A model generated the notes under the pieces. The model saw only the letters and a program-made list of their open reading frames with translations. It had not been told where the DNA came from and ran no database searches. Below, piece by piece: positions 1 to 8,445 of a DNA stretch of 42,687 nucleotides. This DNA is from a virus. The stretch is from positions 1-42,687 of IMG/VR virus record IMGVR_UViG_3300031553_000008; one strand, given 5' to 3'. Position 1 is the stretch's first letter; every line of letters begins with the position of its first letter. The position numbers and the translations under genes are program-made.

Positions 1-537
1 AGTCTGGGAATCTTTACCTGAGCCAGTGACAGTTATATAGTTACCATACTGACTGAAGCTAACATTAGTCTGAGGTATATTCCCAGCTGGATACTCAACT
101 CTAGACACCCTTATTAAGTCAGTGGCTATACTTGATATATCGCAACCTAGCTTTAACTTGGTATAGCTGATATAATATTCAGTAGCATCAGACATACTTC
201 CAGTGGACAGTATCTTAATCTTGCCACTGGCATAGTCCATAGTGTAGTCAGTATCCCTAGTATATGTAGTTGCTTTATCAGTGGTAGTCACTGTCTCAGA
301 GCCAACGTCTGACAGATTATTAGCTAGATTAACCCAAGTGCCGAAGCTAGAGGTAAAGCTCTCATCAGCCACTTCAAAGACTAAGGTAGCATCGTATATT
401 TGTTCTCTAGGGAAGAACCTAGATAAGTCTGACACCGCTCTATCTACAGCTCTGTCTATCATGTCAGGAGTTAGTATATCCTTGTCTGGGTTGGCTAAGT
501 CCGTTCTAATCTTTGCTCTTATCTCTGTTAGATTCAT
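1..537 (-). CDS. Virion adaptor-like protein, N-terminal part (continues at the right end of the window)
   Basis: The ATG at 537 follows a GGAGG site, and the frame stays open through all 179 codons to base 1. The last codon ends exactly on base 1, and the frame at 42687-42091 continues in phase. I read the two as one gene broken by linearising a circular genome. The N-terminus (MNLTEIRAKIRTDL) and the helical then beta-rich body resemble small head-to-tail adaptor or connector proteins of phages, but I do not recognise the family with certainty. It lies at the distal end of the late operon and overlaps the coiled-coil gene upstream by 32 bases. The adaptor role is inferred from general appearance and position only. 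Confidence 0.75.
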   Translation of the reverse strand, partial: MNLTEIRAKIRTDLANPDKDILTPDMIDRAVDRAVSDLSRFFPREQIYDATLVFEVADESFTSSFGTWVNLANNLSDVGSETVTTTDKATTYTRDTDYTMDYASGKIKILSTGSMSDATEYYISYTKLKLGCDISSIATDLIRVSRVEYPAGNIPQTNVSFSQYGNYITVTGSGKDSQT

Positions 538-700
538 CTTTACTTTCCTCCTGTATCATTCTTTGCAGCAGTCTCAATTCTCCATCAATCCTCAGCGCTT
601 CCTGAAGTAGTGCCTGCTCCTGCTGCTTTATAGCGTTAATCTGAGCCACCACTTCCTGCTGTCTTTTCTTTGCGTCTGCTAATTGTTCTTTAATCTCCAT
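506..700 (-). CDS. Small coiled-coil phage protein
   Basis: This 64-aa protein is almost entirely a charged, glutamine-rich helix. It contains AKKRQQEVVAQINAIKQQEQ and a Lys/Asp/Glu tail, as expected of a coiled coil. No signal peptide or membrane segment is visible. It sits between the small membrane protein gene and the adaptor-like gene in the late operon and overlaps the latter. Short coiled-coil proteins of this kind are common beside holin-like or tail genes in phages. No specific function can be assigned. Confidence 0.6.
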   Translation of the reverse strand: MEIKEQLADAKKRQQEVVAQINAIKQQEQALLQEALRIDGELRLLQRMIQEESKDESNRDKSKD

Positions 701-708
701 TAGTGCCT

Positions 709-912
709 CTAGTTTTTTAATAATCTAATGAACCTTTCTATAGCTAATCCCATAAGACTGATAGATATTATCAGTTCCCCAACAACTGTTGCTTTGCTAG
801 GGTCATACCATATAAATTCTCCATAGAGCAGGATATTCCAGAATGTCCAAGTTGATATACCTGCCATTGCCAGAAGAGCCATGTAGCATATTATGTCTTT
901 AATAGAGTTCAT
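709..912 (-). CDS. Small two-span membrane protein, holin candidate
   Basis: The start chosen is the ATG at 912, which follows GGAGGGAGAGGGTTA and overlaps the upstream stop as TAATG. A longer frame exists but has no better start. The 67-aa product has two hydrophobic stretches, at about residues 7-28 and 45-60, and a basic C-terminal tail ending RLLKN. Size, topology and late-operon position fit a class II holin or a related lysis protein. No endolysin gene is recognisable nearby, so this is an inference. Alternatives are a small virion membrane protein or the membrane protein at 7515-7889 being the true holin. Confidence 0.6.
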   Translation of the reverse strand: MNSIKDIICYMALLAMAGISTWTFWNILLYGEFIWYDPSKATVVGELIISISLMGLAIERFIRLLKN

Positions 913-1328
913 TAACCCTCTCCCTCCAATACCTTCTTGTGACCGTTTTCGTCCATATAGCATAAGTTACCCCCTTCAACCCAAAGATAGCCTGCTGCCC
1001 CCCCGGGTGAAGTTGCTCTAGTATGAAAAGCTCTGTCCTCTCCATAATTCCAATCACCGTCTATCACACTATCAATACGGAAGTGATAATCACTATCAGG
1101 GTCTAAACTCGTAGCTTTATACAGAACATAGCCAGGGGCATTATAGTCCGTAACCTGCACATAATCCCCCCAAGTTCCATAGGAAGTTGTTTTCCCCCAT
1201 TCAAAAATATAATAAACCACACTCCCATTTGCACTACCTTTATCCCATAGATACCCTCTAAGGACGGCTTCAATTGTCTTTATCTCTTCTGCCCTTATGG
1301 TTTGAACTGTTGCTGGTGTTTTTGCCAT
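912..1328 (-). CDS. Fibronectin-III-like virion protein
   Basis: The 138-aa product has a beta-rich middle (residues about 35-105) with alternating aromatic and polar residues, including SLDPDSDYHFRIDSV and NYGEDRAFHTRA. This resembles the last strands of fibronectin type III domains common in phage tail and fibre proteins. The C-terminus is a short Gly-rich strand region. The gene follows the 737-aa tail-like gene and overlaps the next start by one base. A virion surface role is likely; the domain call rests on pattern only. Confidence 0.6.
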   Translation of the reverse strand: MAKTPATVQTIRAEEIKTIEAVLRGYLWDKGSANGSVVYYIFEWGKTTSYGTWGDYVQVTDYNAPGYVLYKATSLDPDSDYHFRIDSVIDGDWNYGEDRAFHTRATSPGGAAGYLWVEGGNLCYMDENGHKKVLEGEG

Positions 1329-1340
1329 CTATCAAATCTC

Positions 1341-3554
1341 CTAATACAAGTCAGTTCCTACAGGGATTTGAAGTTTACCTAAATTAAATATCTTCTGGTT
1401 GCTCATGTCGAGCATAACCTCTACATCCACCTTTGTTGAGGTAATTTGCATAGCAGGAATCCCATTAGCAGTAAACTTAAATGCCACATCAGCGTCTAGT
1501 ATAAGCAGGTTAGCGTAGCCATATATTTTGCCTTCATAAGTTTCAGCAGCAGAATAGAATTTCAGTTTATTGTCCCCATACATCTGTATTCCGCTATCGG
1601 CATCTATTACTACACCACTTTCGTTATACCACTCACCATCAACCTTTGTATAGGAGTTAAGCTCAATGTGTCCACCACTAAGGTCGGTTCTTCTTACCTT
1701 CCCATAGGTGCTTCCTTCACCAATATCGTCTAAATCTCCAGACACCTCACTTAGCACAATTCTTCCAGCACTAATGCAAGTAGATAATACTTTGCCGTAT
1801 GTTCCATCTGGAAGTTTATCAAGTAGTCCTGACAAGTGTATTACATCTGCAGTTATTAAAGGTTCCTTTCCGTAAGAAGGGATAACTGTGGCATAAGTAG
1901 AAGCATCACTTCCTTTCTGCACTAAGCAAAGTAGTCCAGTTTCCAGTGTTACCTTAGATAGATAATCTTTAGTCTTTTGAATAGCAGTATTGCCTACCTC
2001 GAAGTATAAATACCACACATCAGAGTCAGGAATGTTGTATGAGCCAGCGCTAATCTTCTGGCTAGACCCATCATAGAACTTAATAGTTCCAGCTTCCCAA
2101 CTGACAGTATCCTGGTCATCTGCTACAAAGTGAATATCGTGGTGGTAACCTTGAATAGCTTTAGGTATCACCCAACTGTAGTATCCAACTCCAGGAATAA
2201 CTGGTGGGACTATGTTAGGAGCTGGCATATCCTTGCCACCTGGGATTCCTTCACTACCTGTGAGGTTGCCTAGCTCTAATGTTATCCTATAAACTCCAGA
2301 CTCCCATTCTCTAATTATACCTCCAACCCAGCCATAGTAAGTAATATCATTCCTGGAGTCTATAATCTTAATGTAATCAAATAACTCCTGTCCTACATTC
2401 ATCGGAGCTATTATCTGTCCAGCAGCGCTATTCCACTGAGACCGAGATAGCTCAGCAGCAGCCCTATCATTAGCTTCACTATCACTTTCGAGATTCTCAG
2501 CAGAGATAAACTTAGTCACAGCTATATCCCGAAACTGAGCTATAGCAGCTGCATCTTCGGCAGAGCCTTTATGTCCCCCTTCACCATCTACGCAGATGAC
2601 TCTATTAGGAAGTATCAGGCTCAGGTCTCTTATATCTACATAAAAGGCATGAGCGGAGTCGTATGTATAAACTTCATCTCCAGGAGTCTCGTCAACCTCA
2701 AACAGATGCAGGTCCTCATCGTTCTCAATCCTAAAGCCGCACTTAGTCATTCTGAGCAGGTCTTGAGCTAAATTCAGAAAGCTAGTCTGCCCCATAGTTG
2801 TAGATAGTGTAGGCTTGTAAGTGTCCACAATCCCATCAGTCTCATCTATATCTACATCTACGCTGATACTGTTGAATATCTGGTCTAGGATATTCTCTAC
2901 AGTTAGCGTCCTGACGTCCCAGTTATAGGCTGGACCTGAGCTACTACCGACTATTCCCTGGGAATCAATAGTGATGTAGTTACTGACGTTCTTTTCAGCT
3001 TTCTCTCCATCCACGAACTTTCCAGACACATCTCCTACATGGACATAGTCTGCACCAACTAAGATAACAGTTCCAGTTGCTCCTGAGGTCTCTCCAGTTA
3101 GAGTATCACTTATGGATAGACTTCCTGTAATTGTCCCAGCAAGTTTGGTTCCTCCAACTCCAACATTGAGCAGCGATAGTATGTTCCATACATCTATACA
3201 GATTAGCTCTACTTGGTTCTGCCCCTCCGAAGATAATTCTCTGTCTGAGAAAACCCAAAGTGGTGGAGCTGTGCCTGCATCCCCACCTACACCTTCAAAC
3301 CAGTAGTTAATCTCAACTCGCCTACCTCTAAAGTCTATATCCTTGAGGGACTTGTCATAGTTGTTCAGCACAATGGTAGCAGTACCGCCGAAAGGACGCT
3401 CTATATGTTCAACAGAGATAATCTCATCACTGAGGGAACTAAAACTATAATCTGGGTCTCCACTAGGACCTATATCTATCTTGATATAAGGCTCAGTGAA
3501 ATCAGCTTGCTGAGCTTCTAGTAAACTACCTTCACCGCTTCCTAAATCTCTCAT
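1341..3554 (-). CDS. Large tail/fibre-type virion protein
   Basis: This 737-aa protein begins with a beta-rich region (EPYIKIDIGPSGDPDYSF, later EINYWF and VELICIDVWNIL) that looks like phage tail or baseplate structural proteins. Around residue 150 it has a TGETSGATGTV module, and a related module (TGATSGATGYV) occurs in the neighbouring 179-aa protein. The C-terminal third has Gly-rich strands typical of fibres. It overlaps the next gene upstream by four bases and belongs to the late operon. A receptor-binding or tail-appendage role is plausible, but I do not recognise a named family. Confidence 0.65.
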   Translation of the reverse strand: MRDLGSGEGSLLEAQQADFTEPYIKIDIGPSGDPDYSFSSLSDEIISVEHIERPFGGTATIVLNNYDKSLKDIDFRGRRVEINYWFEGVGGDAGTAPPLWVFSDRELSSEGQNQVELICIDVWNILSLLNVGVGGTKLAGTITGSLSISDTLTGETSGATGTVILVGADYVHVGDVSGKFVDGEKAEKNVSNYITIDSQGIVGSSSGPAYNWDVRTLTVENILDQIFNSISVDVDIDETDGIVDTYKPTLSTTMGQTSFLNLAQDLLRMTKCGFRIENDEDLHLFEVDETPGDEVYTYDSAHAFYVDIRDLSLILPNRVICVDGEGGHKGSAEDAAAIAQFRDIAVTKFISAENLESDSEANDRAAAELSRSQWNSAAGQIIAPMNVGQELFDYIKIIDSRNDITYYGWVGGIIREWESGVYRITLELGNLTGSEGIPGGKDMPAPNIVPPVIPGVGYYSWVIPKAIQGYHHDIHFVADDQDTVSWEAGTIKFYDGSSQKISAGSYNIPDSDVWYLYFEVGNTAIQKTKDYLSKVTLETGLLCLVQKGSDASTYATVIPSYGKEPLITADVIHLSGLLDKLPDGTYGKVLSTCISAGRIVLSEVSGDLDDIGEGSTYGKVRRTDLSGGHIELNSYTKVDGEWYNESGVVIDADSGIQMYGDNKLKFYSAAETYEGKIYGYANLLILDADVAFKFTANGIPAMQITSTKVDVEVMLDMSNQKIFNLGKLQIPVGTDLY

Positions 3555-4090
3555 AATCCTTTTTCTACCTCAAAACCAAAAGATGCTATACTTGTTTTTA
3601 TCCCAGCTTCAACGCCATCTAAGACTGTTACTTCACAAGGATACCATCCCTCAACTGGAACGGCATCAGTGTCATAGAAGTAATCATAAATTCCTGTCTC
3701 ACTCTCATGCTTTGACATAGCTGCATCTTCAAGGACAGATGTTGTTGTAGATGTTCCTGTGCCAGTATCTTCTATCGTTTCGCCAGATTGCCACACACCA
3801 GTCACACGCTGGAGCTCAAGAGTCACTCCACCATCAGGTGTAGATTTGACGTATCCTGTAGCTCCTGAAGTTGCTCCTGTTACAACCAAACCAGCAGTAA
3901 AACTTGCGCTGCTGCTAACACCAATATAACCTGCTTTCTTCAATTTGTTAGGGTCAGTAATATTAACTTCAATCGGATGGTCTGTATTGGTAGGGTCAGT
4001 GAGTTCATCTGTCTCAGGGTCATAAACCTTAGCTTGAATCCAAACTGTAGACCTGCTAATAAACTTAGTCGTAATCTCTATATTAGCCAT
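3551..4090 (-). CDS. Beta-rich virion protein with TSGATG module
   Basis: The 179-aa product opens with Ig-like strands (TVWIQAKVYDPETDELTDP). It carries one TSGATG-containing repeat at about residues 70-110 with the pattern VxGATSGATGxV followed by a GETI strand, and it ends with strands containing WYPCEVTVLDG. The module is shared with the adjacent 737-aa protein, so the two probably act in the same appendage or were built from a common module. The start has a GGAGG site. Exact function unknown. Confidence 0.6.
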   Translation of the reverse strand: MANIEITTKFISRSTVWIQAKVYDPETDELTDPTNTDHPIEVNITDPNKLKKAGYIGVSSSASFTAGLVVTGATSGATGYVKSTPDGGVTLELQRVTGVWQSGETIEDTGTGTSTTTSVLEDAAMSKHESETGIYDYFYDTDAVPVEGWYPCEVTVLDGVEAGIKTSIASFGFEVEKGL

Positions 4091-4095
4091 GCTGC

Positions 4096-6201
4096 TTACC
4101 TCCTAAAAGTAAATACCTTTATCTTTTTGTATAGCGCAGTTACCATTCTGACTAGCCTATAAGGTGAGGTAGTAATAGATATCTTTCTATAAGGCGAAGT
4201 AGTAATAGCCACATACAGAAATCTTCCTATGCGTGGTATTAGCCAGCTTGCCGTCACAGCAAGCCCTATCGCTGTAGTGCCTACTCTGAAAAGTTCCTTT
4301 ACTTTTGAAGCGGTAACTGACATCCCTATAAAGACAACAGCCACAATTTCCCGACCAGCTTTAATAATAGCGGTGGCAATCTCCCCAATAGCTACTGTGG
4401 CAGTTCTGAAAATCTCCACCGTCCTTGATGCAGTTACCGATAACCCTACTTGAACCACTGGGCTTCTTATTATCTCTACCGCTCTCGAAGCACTCACGGA
4501 CATTCCGATAGCTACTGAACCAATAAATTCTTTGAACTTGCAATAGCTGGCAGTTGCCGCTAATCCAACTGCTACTGAGCTAGTTCTAGCAACTTCAACC
4601 AATCGAGAACTACTAACACTCATCCCTATCTGGACATCAGCTACAATAGATACTACACCAGTTATACTAGCAGTAACTGCCTCACCGATAGTAACTGCGC
4701 TAGTTCTGGTAATCTCTACCAACCTGGATGCGGTAGTTGACAATCCAACAGCCACATCAGCAACACGCTCAGTTAATTTAGACCTTAATGCACTAACTCC
4801 TAACCCTATGGTGACTGTCCCGCTCCTGATAAGCTCTTTGACCTTTGAGGCAGTAATGGCTTGACCAATAGCAACCACTCCAGTCATTAAGATTTCTACT
4901 GTTCTTTTTGCGGTAGTTGCCAGTCCAAGATTAACTGTTCCTATCCTGAAACACTCTACTAACCGTGAGCATAAAACATCGGCAGAAGCACCCTCACCAT
5001 AAAGACTGTATTTCCATCCTGTCCAAAAAGTAAATGTGCCCTCAGCGTCCACAACACAATAATCCCCCGACTTTTCCCAAGTGCCATCATAGCTATCATA
5101 GGATGCCTCAATCCTTCCCGTAGAAGCAGATGCTCCGATATAGTCGCCAGCTTCAACAGCCAAAGATAAACCTGAAAAAGTCCGCTCACCACCAGCAGTT
5201 ACACTCCCTATCGTAGCAGCAGAACGACATTTGAATTTATTAGTGCCAGTTAAGTAAAATATCCCAACTTTGCAACCAGTCATATTTATATATGCCCATA
5301 TCTTAACTGTTGTTATTACTCCAGCAGCATTAGCTGGATTTCCCTTGTTAATCCAGGTGTCTCCAGGGTCTCCAAATCCATTTCCATTGATTGCCCCATC
5401 ACCTATATCAACTGCCCACCCTACACCCATTCTCAGCCCAATCTTAACTAGGGCAATAACCTCCCTGAACTTCTCCGCCATAACCATCAAGCCAAGAGCA
5501 ACTGCTCCAGTCCTTACTATATCTGTTAGGCGTGACGCAGTAGCTGATAATCCTATTTGAGTTGTGCCTGTTCTGAAGAGTTCTACCAACCTTGAACTGG
5601 ATGCACCTGTCCTACCATAAAGACTTAAAATATTGTCAGCTGAAGAATATCCTGCTTCATTACCTACAATACAATGGTCACTCATACATGACCAGCACCC
5701 ATCAGTTATCTGGGTAGTTGCTAAATACCCACCAATAAAATAAATTCCAATGTAATCACCTGTTTGCACAGATAAGGACACATCAAATGTCTGTTTTGAA
5801 CCAGCAGCGACATCCCCTATAGTTGTAGCTGAACGACACTTGAGTGAAGTAGTATCAGTCTTATAGAATACACCAATTTTGCACCCTTCTAAGGGATATC
5901 CTGCATAAGCATAAATCTCCACAGAGGTAATAACACCATCCACATTAGCTGGATTATCCTTGCTCACCCAAGTCAAACCCCCAACACATGCGTTAGGTCT
6001 CTCTATAGCTGCTGAGCCAATATCTATCAGTACCCCTGCCTCCATATTTAGCCCAATCTTAACCAGGGCAGTCTTTACTATCTCGCTTAATCTGGAAGCT
6101 GTTGCTGCCAGTTCTATAGCAACATTAGCGGTATAGGAGTATTCTGCCCCGCCTGCTACTTGAAAGGCATCATTCTGGAAAGTATCAGCCTGAAAAGCCA
6201 T
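4096..6201 (-). CDS. Repeat-rich fibre-like virion protein
   Basis: The 701-aa product has two related globular domains of about 140 residues each (both contain NPAN, CKIGVFY or CKVGIFY, and KCRSA-TIG). They are embedded in a chain of 20-residue repeats with the pattern IGLxVTASRxVEIxRTxxVA. About fourteen units are recognisable, eleven of them in an uninterrupted run near the C-terminus. The tail end repeats TTSPYR twice. Regular repeats plus inserted globular domains suggest an elongated fibre or surface protein. No catalytic motif is visible. Confidence 0.6.
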   Translation of the reverse strand: MAFQADTFQNDAFQVAGGAEYSYTANVAIELAATASRLSEIVKTALVKIGLNMEAGVLIDIGSAAIERPNACVGGLTWVSKDNPANVDGVITSVEIYAYAGYPLEGCKIGVFYKTDTTSLKCRSATTIGDVAAGSKQTFDVSLSVQTGDYIGIYFIGGYLATTQITDGCWSCMSDHCIVGNEAGYSSADNILSLYGRTGASSSRLVELFRTGTTQIGLSATASRLTDIVRTGAVALGLMVMAEKFREVIALVKIGLRMGVGWAVDIGDGAINGNGFGDPGDTWINKGNPANAAGVITTVKIWAYINMTGCKVGIFYLTGTNKFKCRSAATIGSVTAGGERTFSGLSLAVEAGDYIGASASTGRIEASYDSYDGTWEKSGDYCVVDAEGTFTFWTGWKYSLYGEGASADVLCSRLVECFRIGTVNLGLATTAKRTVEILMTGVVAIGQAITASKVKELIRSGTVTIGLGVSALRSKLTERVADVAVGLSTTASRLVEITRTSAVTIGEAVTASITGVVSIVADVQIGMSVSSSRLVEVARTSSVAVGLAATASYCKFKEFIGSVAIGMSVSASRAVEIIRSPVVQVGLSVTASRTVEIFRTATVAIGEIATAIIKAGREIVAVVFIGMSVTASKVKELFRVGTTAIGLAVTASWLIPRIGRFLYVAITTSPYRKISITTSPYRLVRMVTALYKKIKVFTFRR
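4235..4935 (-). repeat. Tandem 60-bp coding repeats (20-aa units)
   Basis: About eleven consecutive 20-residue units lie inside the fibre-like gene, each starting IG or VG, followed by TAS at positions 6-8 and an E near position 12. Protein periodicity is strict while the nucleotide sequence has drifted, so the array is old or under selection for structure rather than freshly amplified. Confidence 0.7.
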
Positions 6202-6216
6202 TTAATACCTCGTTAC

Positions 6217-6789
6217 TCATGCTATTTTGACAACTGCTAACCAGTTATGTCCTGTATATTGGGATAAGTTCCTGGCTGTTCCAGAGTTCTGGTAAACTTT
6301 ACTCTGAACGTAGTTATTCGCCCCTAAAAGATGAAGTGTAACTGCTTGAACATTTGCGTTCACACCTGCGTAGTTACACCCATAGTTATTGGCCACAACT
6401 TCCGAACCGTTAACATAGATACCCGTTGCCAAGATACAAGCATCTGGCATGTTATAAATGCTGTTCCTTGTGGCTAGGATATACGTACCAGCCCTCTTAA
6501 CGGTAATTCTATTATTGGTGGTGTCAGCTTCATCTCCCTGACGATCATATATGACAGTATTGAAGTTAACTATTGTCCATGCCCCAGTAGGAATAGTTTG
6601 CTGCAGAGTTGATTCCATTTTAGCGGCTGATTGCTTTGCTAGAGTGAGAATACCATCATCGTCAACTTTGAAGGCTTCGTTTCCCTCGCTATCTCTTCCT
6701 ATATGGTCTGCGTTCCAATTACTAGGACGGACAAGAGTTGCATCCACACCATCTTCTTTTTCACTTACAAAAGTATGTTTAAGTGGCAT
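6217..6789 (-). CDS. Fibre tip protein with C1q/TNF-like C-terminal domain
   Basis: In this 190-aa protein the N-terminal 50 residues (ATLVRPSNWNADH) match the start of many phage fibre proteins. From about residue 60 the pattern QTIPTGAWTIVNFNTVIYD, ITVKRAGTYILA, IYVNGSEV and a final HNWLAVVKIA is the strand order of C1q/TNF-like jelly-roll domains, which form trimeric fibre tips. This family normally binds receptors or caps fibres. It is transcribed just before the repeat-rich fibre gene. Confidence 0.7.
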   Translation of the reverse strand: MPLKHTFVSEKEDGVDATLVRPSNWNADHIGRDSEGNEAFKVDDDGILTLAKQSAAKMESTLQQTIPTGAWTIVNFNTVIYDRQGDEADTTNNRITVKRAGTYILATRNSIYNMPDACILATGIYVNGSEVVANNYGCNYAGVNANVQAVTLHLLGANNYVQSKVYQNSGTARNLSQYTGHNWLAVVKIA

Positions 6790-6805
6790 ATCTCCTCCTC
6801 AACTA

Positions 6806-6836
6806 GAGGGCAGCCAGTCATTTACTAACTGCCCTC
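6806..6836 (-). promoter_or_regulatory. Intergenic hairpin without U-tract
   Basis: GAGGGCAG at 6806-6813 pairs perfectly with CTGCCCTC at 6829-6836, giving an 8-bp stem with a 15-base loop between the 137-aa virion gene and the fibre-tip gene. Read on the minus strand no T-run follows, so it is not a standard intrinsic terminator. It may be a 3' stability element or an attenuator. Confidence 0.5.
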
Positions 6837-6849
6837 ATTTCCTTTACTA

Positions 6850-7263
6850 TCAGTCTTTCTTTATCTGGCACTTGCCAGTGCAGGTCAACTTGTCGTCAAT
6901 CTCCAGTGACTGAACTGCTGCAAATTTGCAACTCATCAGTGCGTCTCCCAGGTCTTTGGTAGCACTATTGAATACTGCAAAACCATAGACATCTTGAGAA
7001 GCAGTGTCACATGTAAACTGGTGTGTTGCCTGAATAGTATCGCCAGCTATCGTTGTCTGCTCTGCTGTCATAGTGGCAGAAGCCCTATCAAGACCATTAG
7101 CATCTATCTCATGGTCGCCAGAACTGAAGTTCTCAAAGTCCTCATCACAAGTGAATGTGGCATCTGTGCAGGCGATGTGACTCCAAGCATCAGCAGCAGT
7201 ACCTATAGCTAGCTTTACCAGCTCTACATATCCTTTCTTAGTTGGGCTTTGTTCTTGAGCCAT
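6850..7263 (-). CDS. Virion structural protein (tail- or decoration-like)
   Basis: The 137-aa product has strands rich in Thr, Asp and Ala (TMTAEQTTIAGDTIQATHQF, GFAVFNSATKDLGDALMSCKF). This is the style of small phage tail-tube or decoration proteins. It has GGAGGG five bases before the ATG at 7263 and is followed by a stable intergenic hairpin, as is the decoration-like gene at 8446-8847. That suggests strong expression. The exact structural role is not known. Confidence 0.55.
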   Translation of the reverse strand: MAQEQSPTKKGYVELVKLAIGTAADAWSHIACTDATFTCDEDFENFSSGDHEIDANGLDRASATMTAEQTTIAGDTIQATHQFTCDTASQDVYGFAVFNSATKDLGDALMSCKFAAVQSLEIDDKLTCTGKCQIKKD

Positions 7264-7513
7264 TTCTTCCCTCCTGAATTCTTAATTTCACACTTACGAG
7301 CAATGTGAATGGGTTTATCTTTCCTTCTCTAAAACTCAACGGTAATTTCTGGTTACGGTGTTTCTCACAGTAAGCTATCCGCCAAGCATCATATTTAGTA
7401 AGCAAACTAAACCTACGGTCTTTTGCAATACTGATAAGCCTACCATCTCCAGTTTCATGCTTTGACTCATAAGTTACCTTCTGTCCACTGCCTGTCCTAC
7501 CGACTCTAAACAT
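7238..7513 (-). CDS. Hypothetical late protein
   Basis: This 91-aa basic protein contains RRFSLLTKYDAWRIAYCEKH and no recognisable domain or membrane segment. Its 3' end overlaps the next gene by 26 bases and covers that gene's ribosome site, which suggests translational coupling. It fills an otherwise empty stretch in the late operon. The start has only a weak GGAG-like site. It may be a small neck or head-completion protein, but nothing in the sequence proves that. Confidence 0.5.
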   Translation of the reverse strand: MFRVGRTGSGQKVTYESKHETGDGRLISIAKDRRFSLLTKYDAWRIAYCEKHRNQKLPLSFREGKINPFTLLVSVKLRIQEGRNGSRTKPN

Positions 7514-7514
7514 C

Positions 7515-7889
7515 TCACTCCTTAGGTCTTACCTTCTGTCCAATCTTGTAGCCACTAAAGCCAGAGATGAGAGCTACTATAGCAGCTATCCCAGAAGATA
7601 GAAGCACTCCATCCAATCCCTTCAGAAGCGCTACAACTATTATTCCAGTGACACAAGCAACACCTACTATTATTAGGTGGATTACTGTGATTTCCCCCTG
7701 CTGGTCAGTTCTGATAGAGCGGTTCTTAACACGCTTACCCGATACATCAGCCAATCTATCTTCTGGCTTTGAGCGGTGGCTATTTGCTCCATCTGTAATA
7801 GTCTCTGGTATCGCTGTTGTGATAGCACTATTAAAGGTAGATTCTGGAGTATAACTCTGGTTAACTTTCGTACTATTGTGTGGGTTCAT
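7515..7889 (-). CDS. Two-span membrane protein, alternative holin candidate
   Basis: The N-terminal 65 residues of this 124-aa protein are polar and charged. Two hydrophobic helices follow at about 67-89 and 93-115, separated by KGLDG, then a short basic tail (QKVRPKE). A good AGGAGG site precedes the ATG at 7889. The topology fits a holin or a virion-associated membrane protein. Its location among head and neck genes rather than next to a lysin leaves the role open. Confidence 0.55.
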   Translation of the reverse strand: MNPHNSTKVNQSYTPESTFNSAITTAIPETITDGANSHRSKPEDRLADVSGKRVKNRSIRTDQQGEITVIHLIIVGVACVTGIIVVALLKGLDGVLLSSGIAAIVALISGFSGYKIGQKVRPKE

Positions 7890-7891
7890 GG

Positions 7892-8077
7892 CTAAGCCTC
7901 CTTCTTCAATTCTCTGCCAGTTTTCTCTCTAGCATAGTTGTAAGCTATAGCAGCGCACTGGTCTTGAGGCTTGCCTTCCTCCATGCACTTCTTTATGCTT
8001 GAGGCTATAGCATCTCGGATAGATTGAGTGGAGCTAGCAGGTGTTAAACTCTCAACAGCTAATGGCATCTTACTCAC
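7892..8077 (-). CDS. Small helical phage protein
   Basis: This 61-aa protein contains KKCMEEGKPQDQCAAIAYNY followed by AREKTG. This helix pattern (short amphipathic helix, GKPxxQ turn, then a second helix) recurs in tiny virion-region proteins of many phages, where its role is not established. It overlaps the upstream structural gene by eight bases. Function unknown. Confidence 0.6.
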   Translation of the reverse strand: MSKMPLAVESLTPASSTQSIRDAIASSIKKCMEEGKPQDQCAAIAYNYAREKTGRELKKEA

Positions 8078-8390
8078 CTCCTCTTATCAAGATTGCTCTA
8101 TCTGAGCCCTGGTTAGTAGCACAAGCAATCTTAAGGAACTGTGCTCCACAGAGCTGCACTATTGATGCCTTTGACTTAGGTAGCTCCAAATCAGCTGGAG
8201 TAGCTAGATAAAGCCCATAGAGTTCTTCAAAAGTTCCACCAGGCTTGTCTGATACTTGAACATTGACACCCGAGTCAGTAGTCAAGTCAGTTACAATAAC
8301 GATAGCGTAGGAGAATAGTCCCCCTAAATCTACTTCATTAGATAGCTTAGCGCCACTGGCAATGGTTGCTGTCTTCCAACTACTATACAT
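8070..8390 (-). CDS. Virion protein, likely head or neck
   Basis: The 106-aa product has alternating strands (FSYAIVIVTDLTTDSGVNVQ, AQFLKIACATNQGSDRAILI), a layout found in small phage structural proteins that bind head or neck surfaces. A GGAGG site precedes the ATG at 8390. It is separated from the decoration paralogues by a stable hairpin, so its expression may be tuned relative to theirs. No named family is recognised. Confidence 0.55.
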   Translation of the reverse strand: MYSSWKTATIASGAKLSNEVDLGGLFSYAIVIVTDLTTDSGVNVQVSDKPGGTFEELYGLYLATPADLELPKSKASIVQLCGAQFLKIACATNQGSDRAILIRGGE

Positions 8391-8404
8391 AATCCCTCCT
8401 TTTA

Positions 8405-8437
8405 GAGGAAGGAGCCTATGTTAGAGACTCCTTCCTC
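8405..8437 (-). promoter_or_regulatory. Intergenic hairpin after decoration genes
   Basis: GAGGAAGGAG at 8405-8414 is perfectly complementary to CTCCTTCCTC at 8428-8437, giving a 10-bp stem with a 13-base loop. On the minus strand it follows the stop of the 133-aa gene and precedes the ribosome site of the next gene. There is no T-run, so full termination is unlikely. mRNA protection or partial attenuation is more plausible. Confidence 0.55.
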
Positions 8438-8445
8438 AAGATTTC

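Noticed and set aside
281-610. Plus-strand frame of 109 aa over the left-end gene
   Set aside because: It is antisense to the adaptor-like gene, which has a good ribosome site and continues in phase across the ends.
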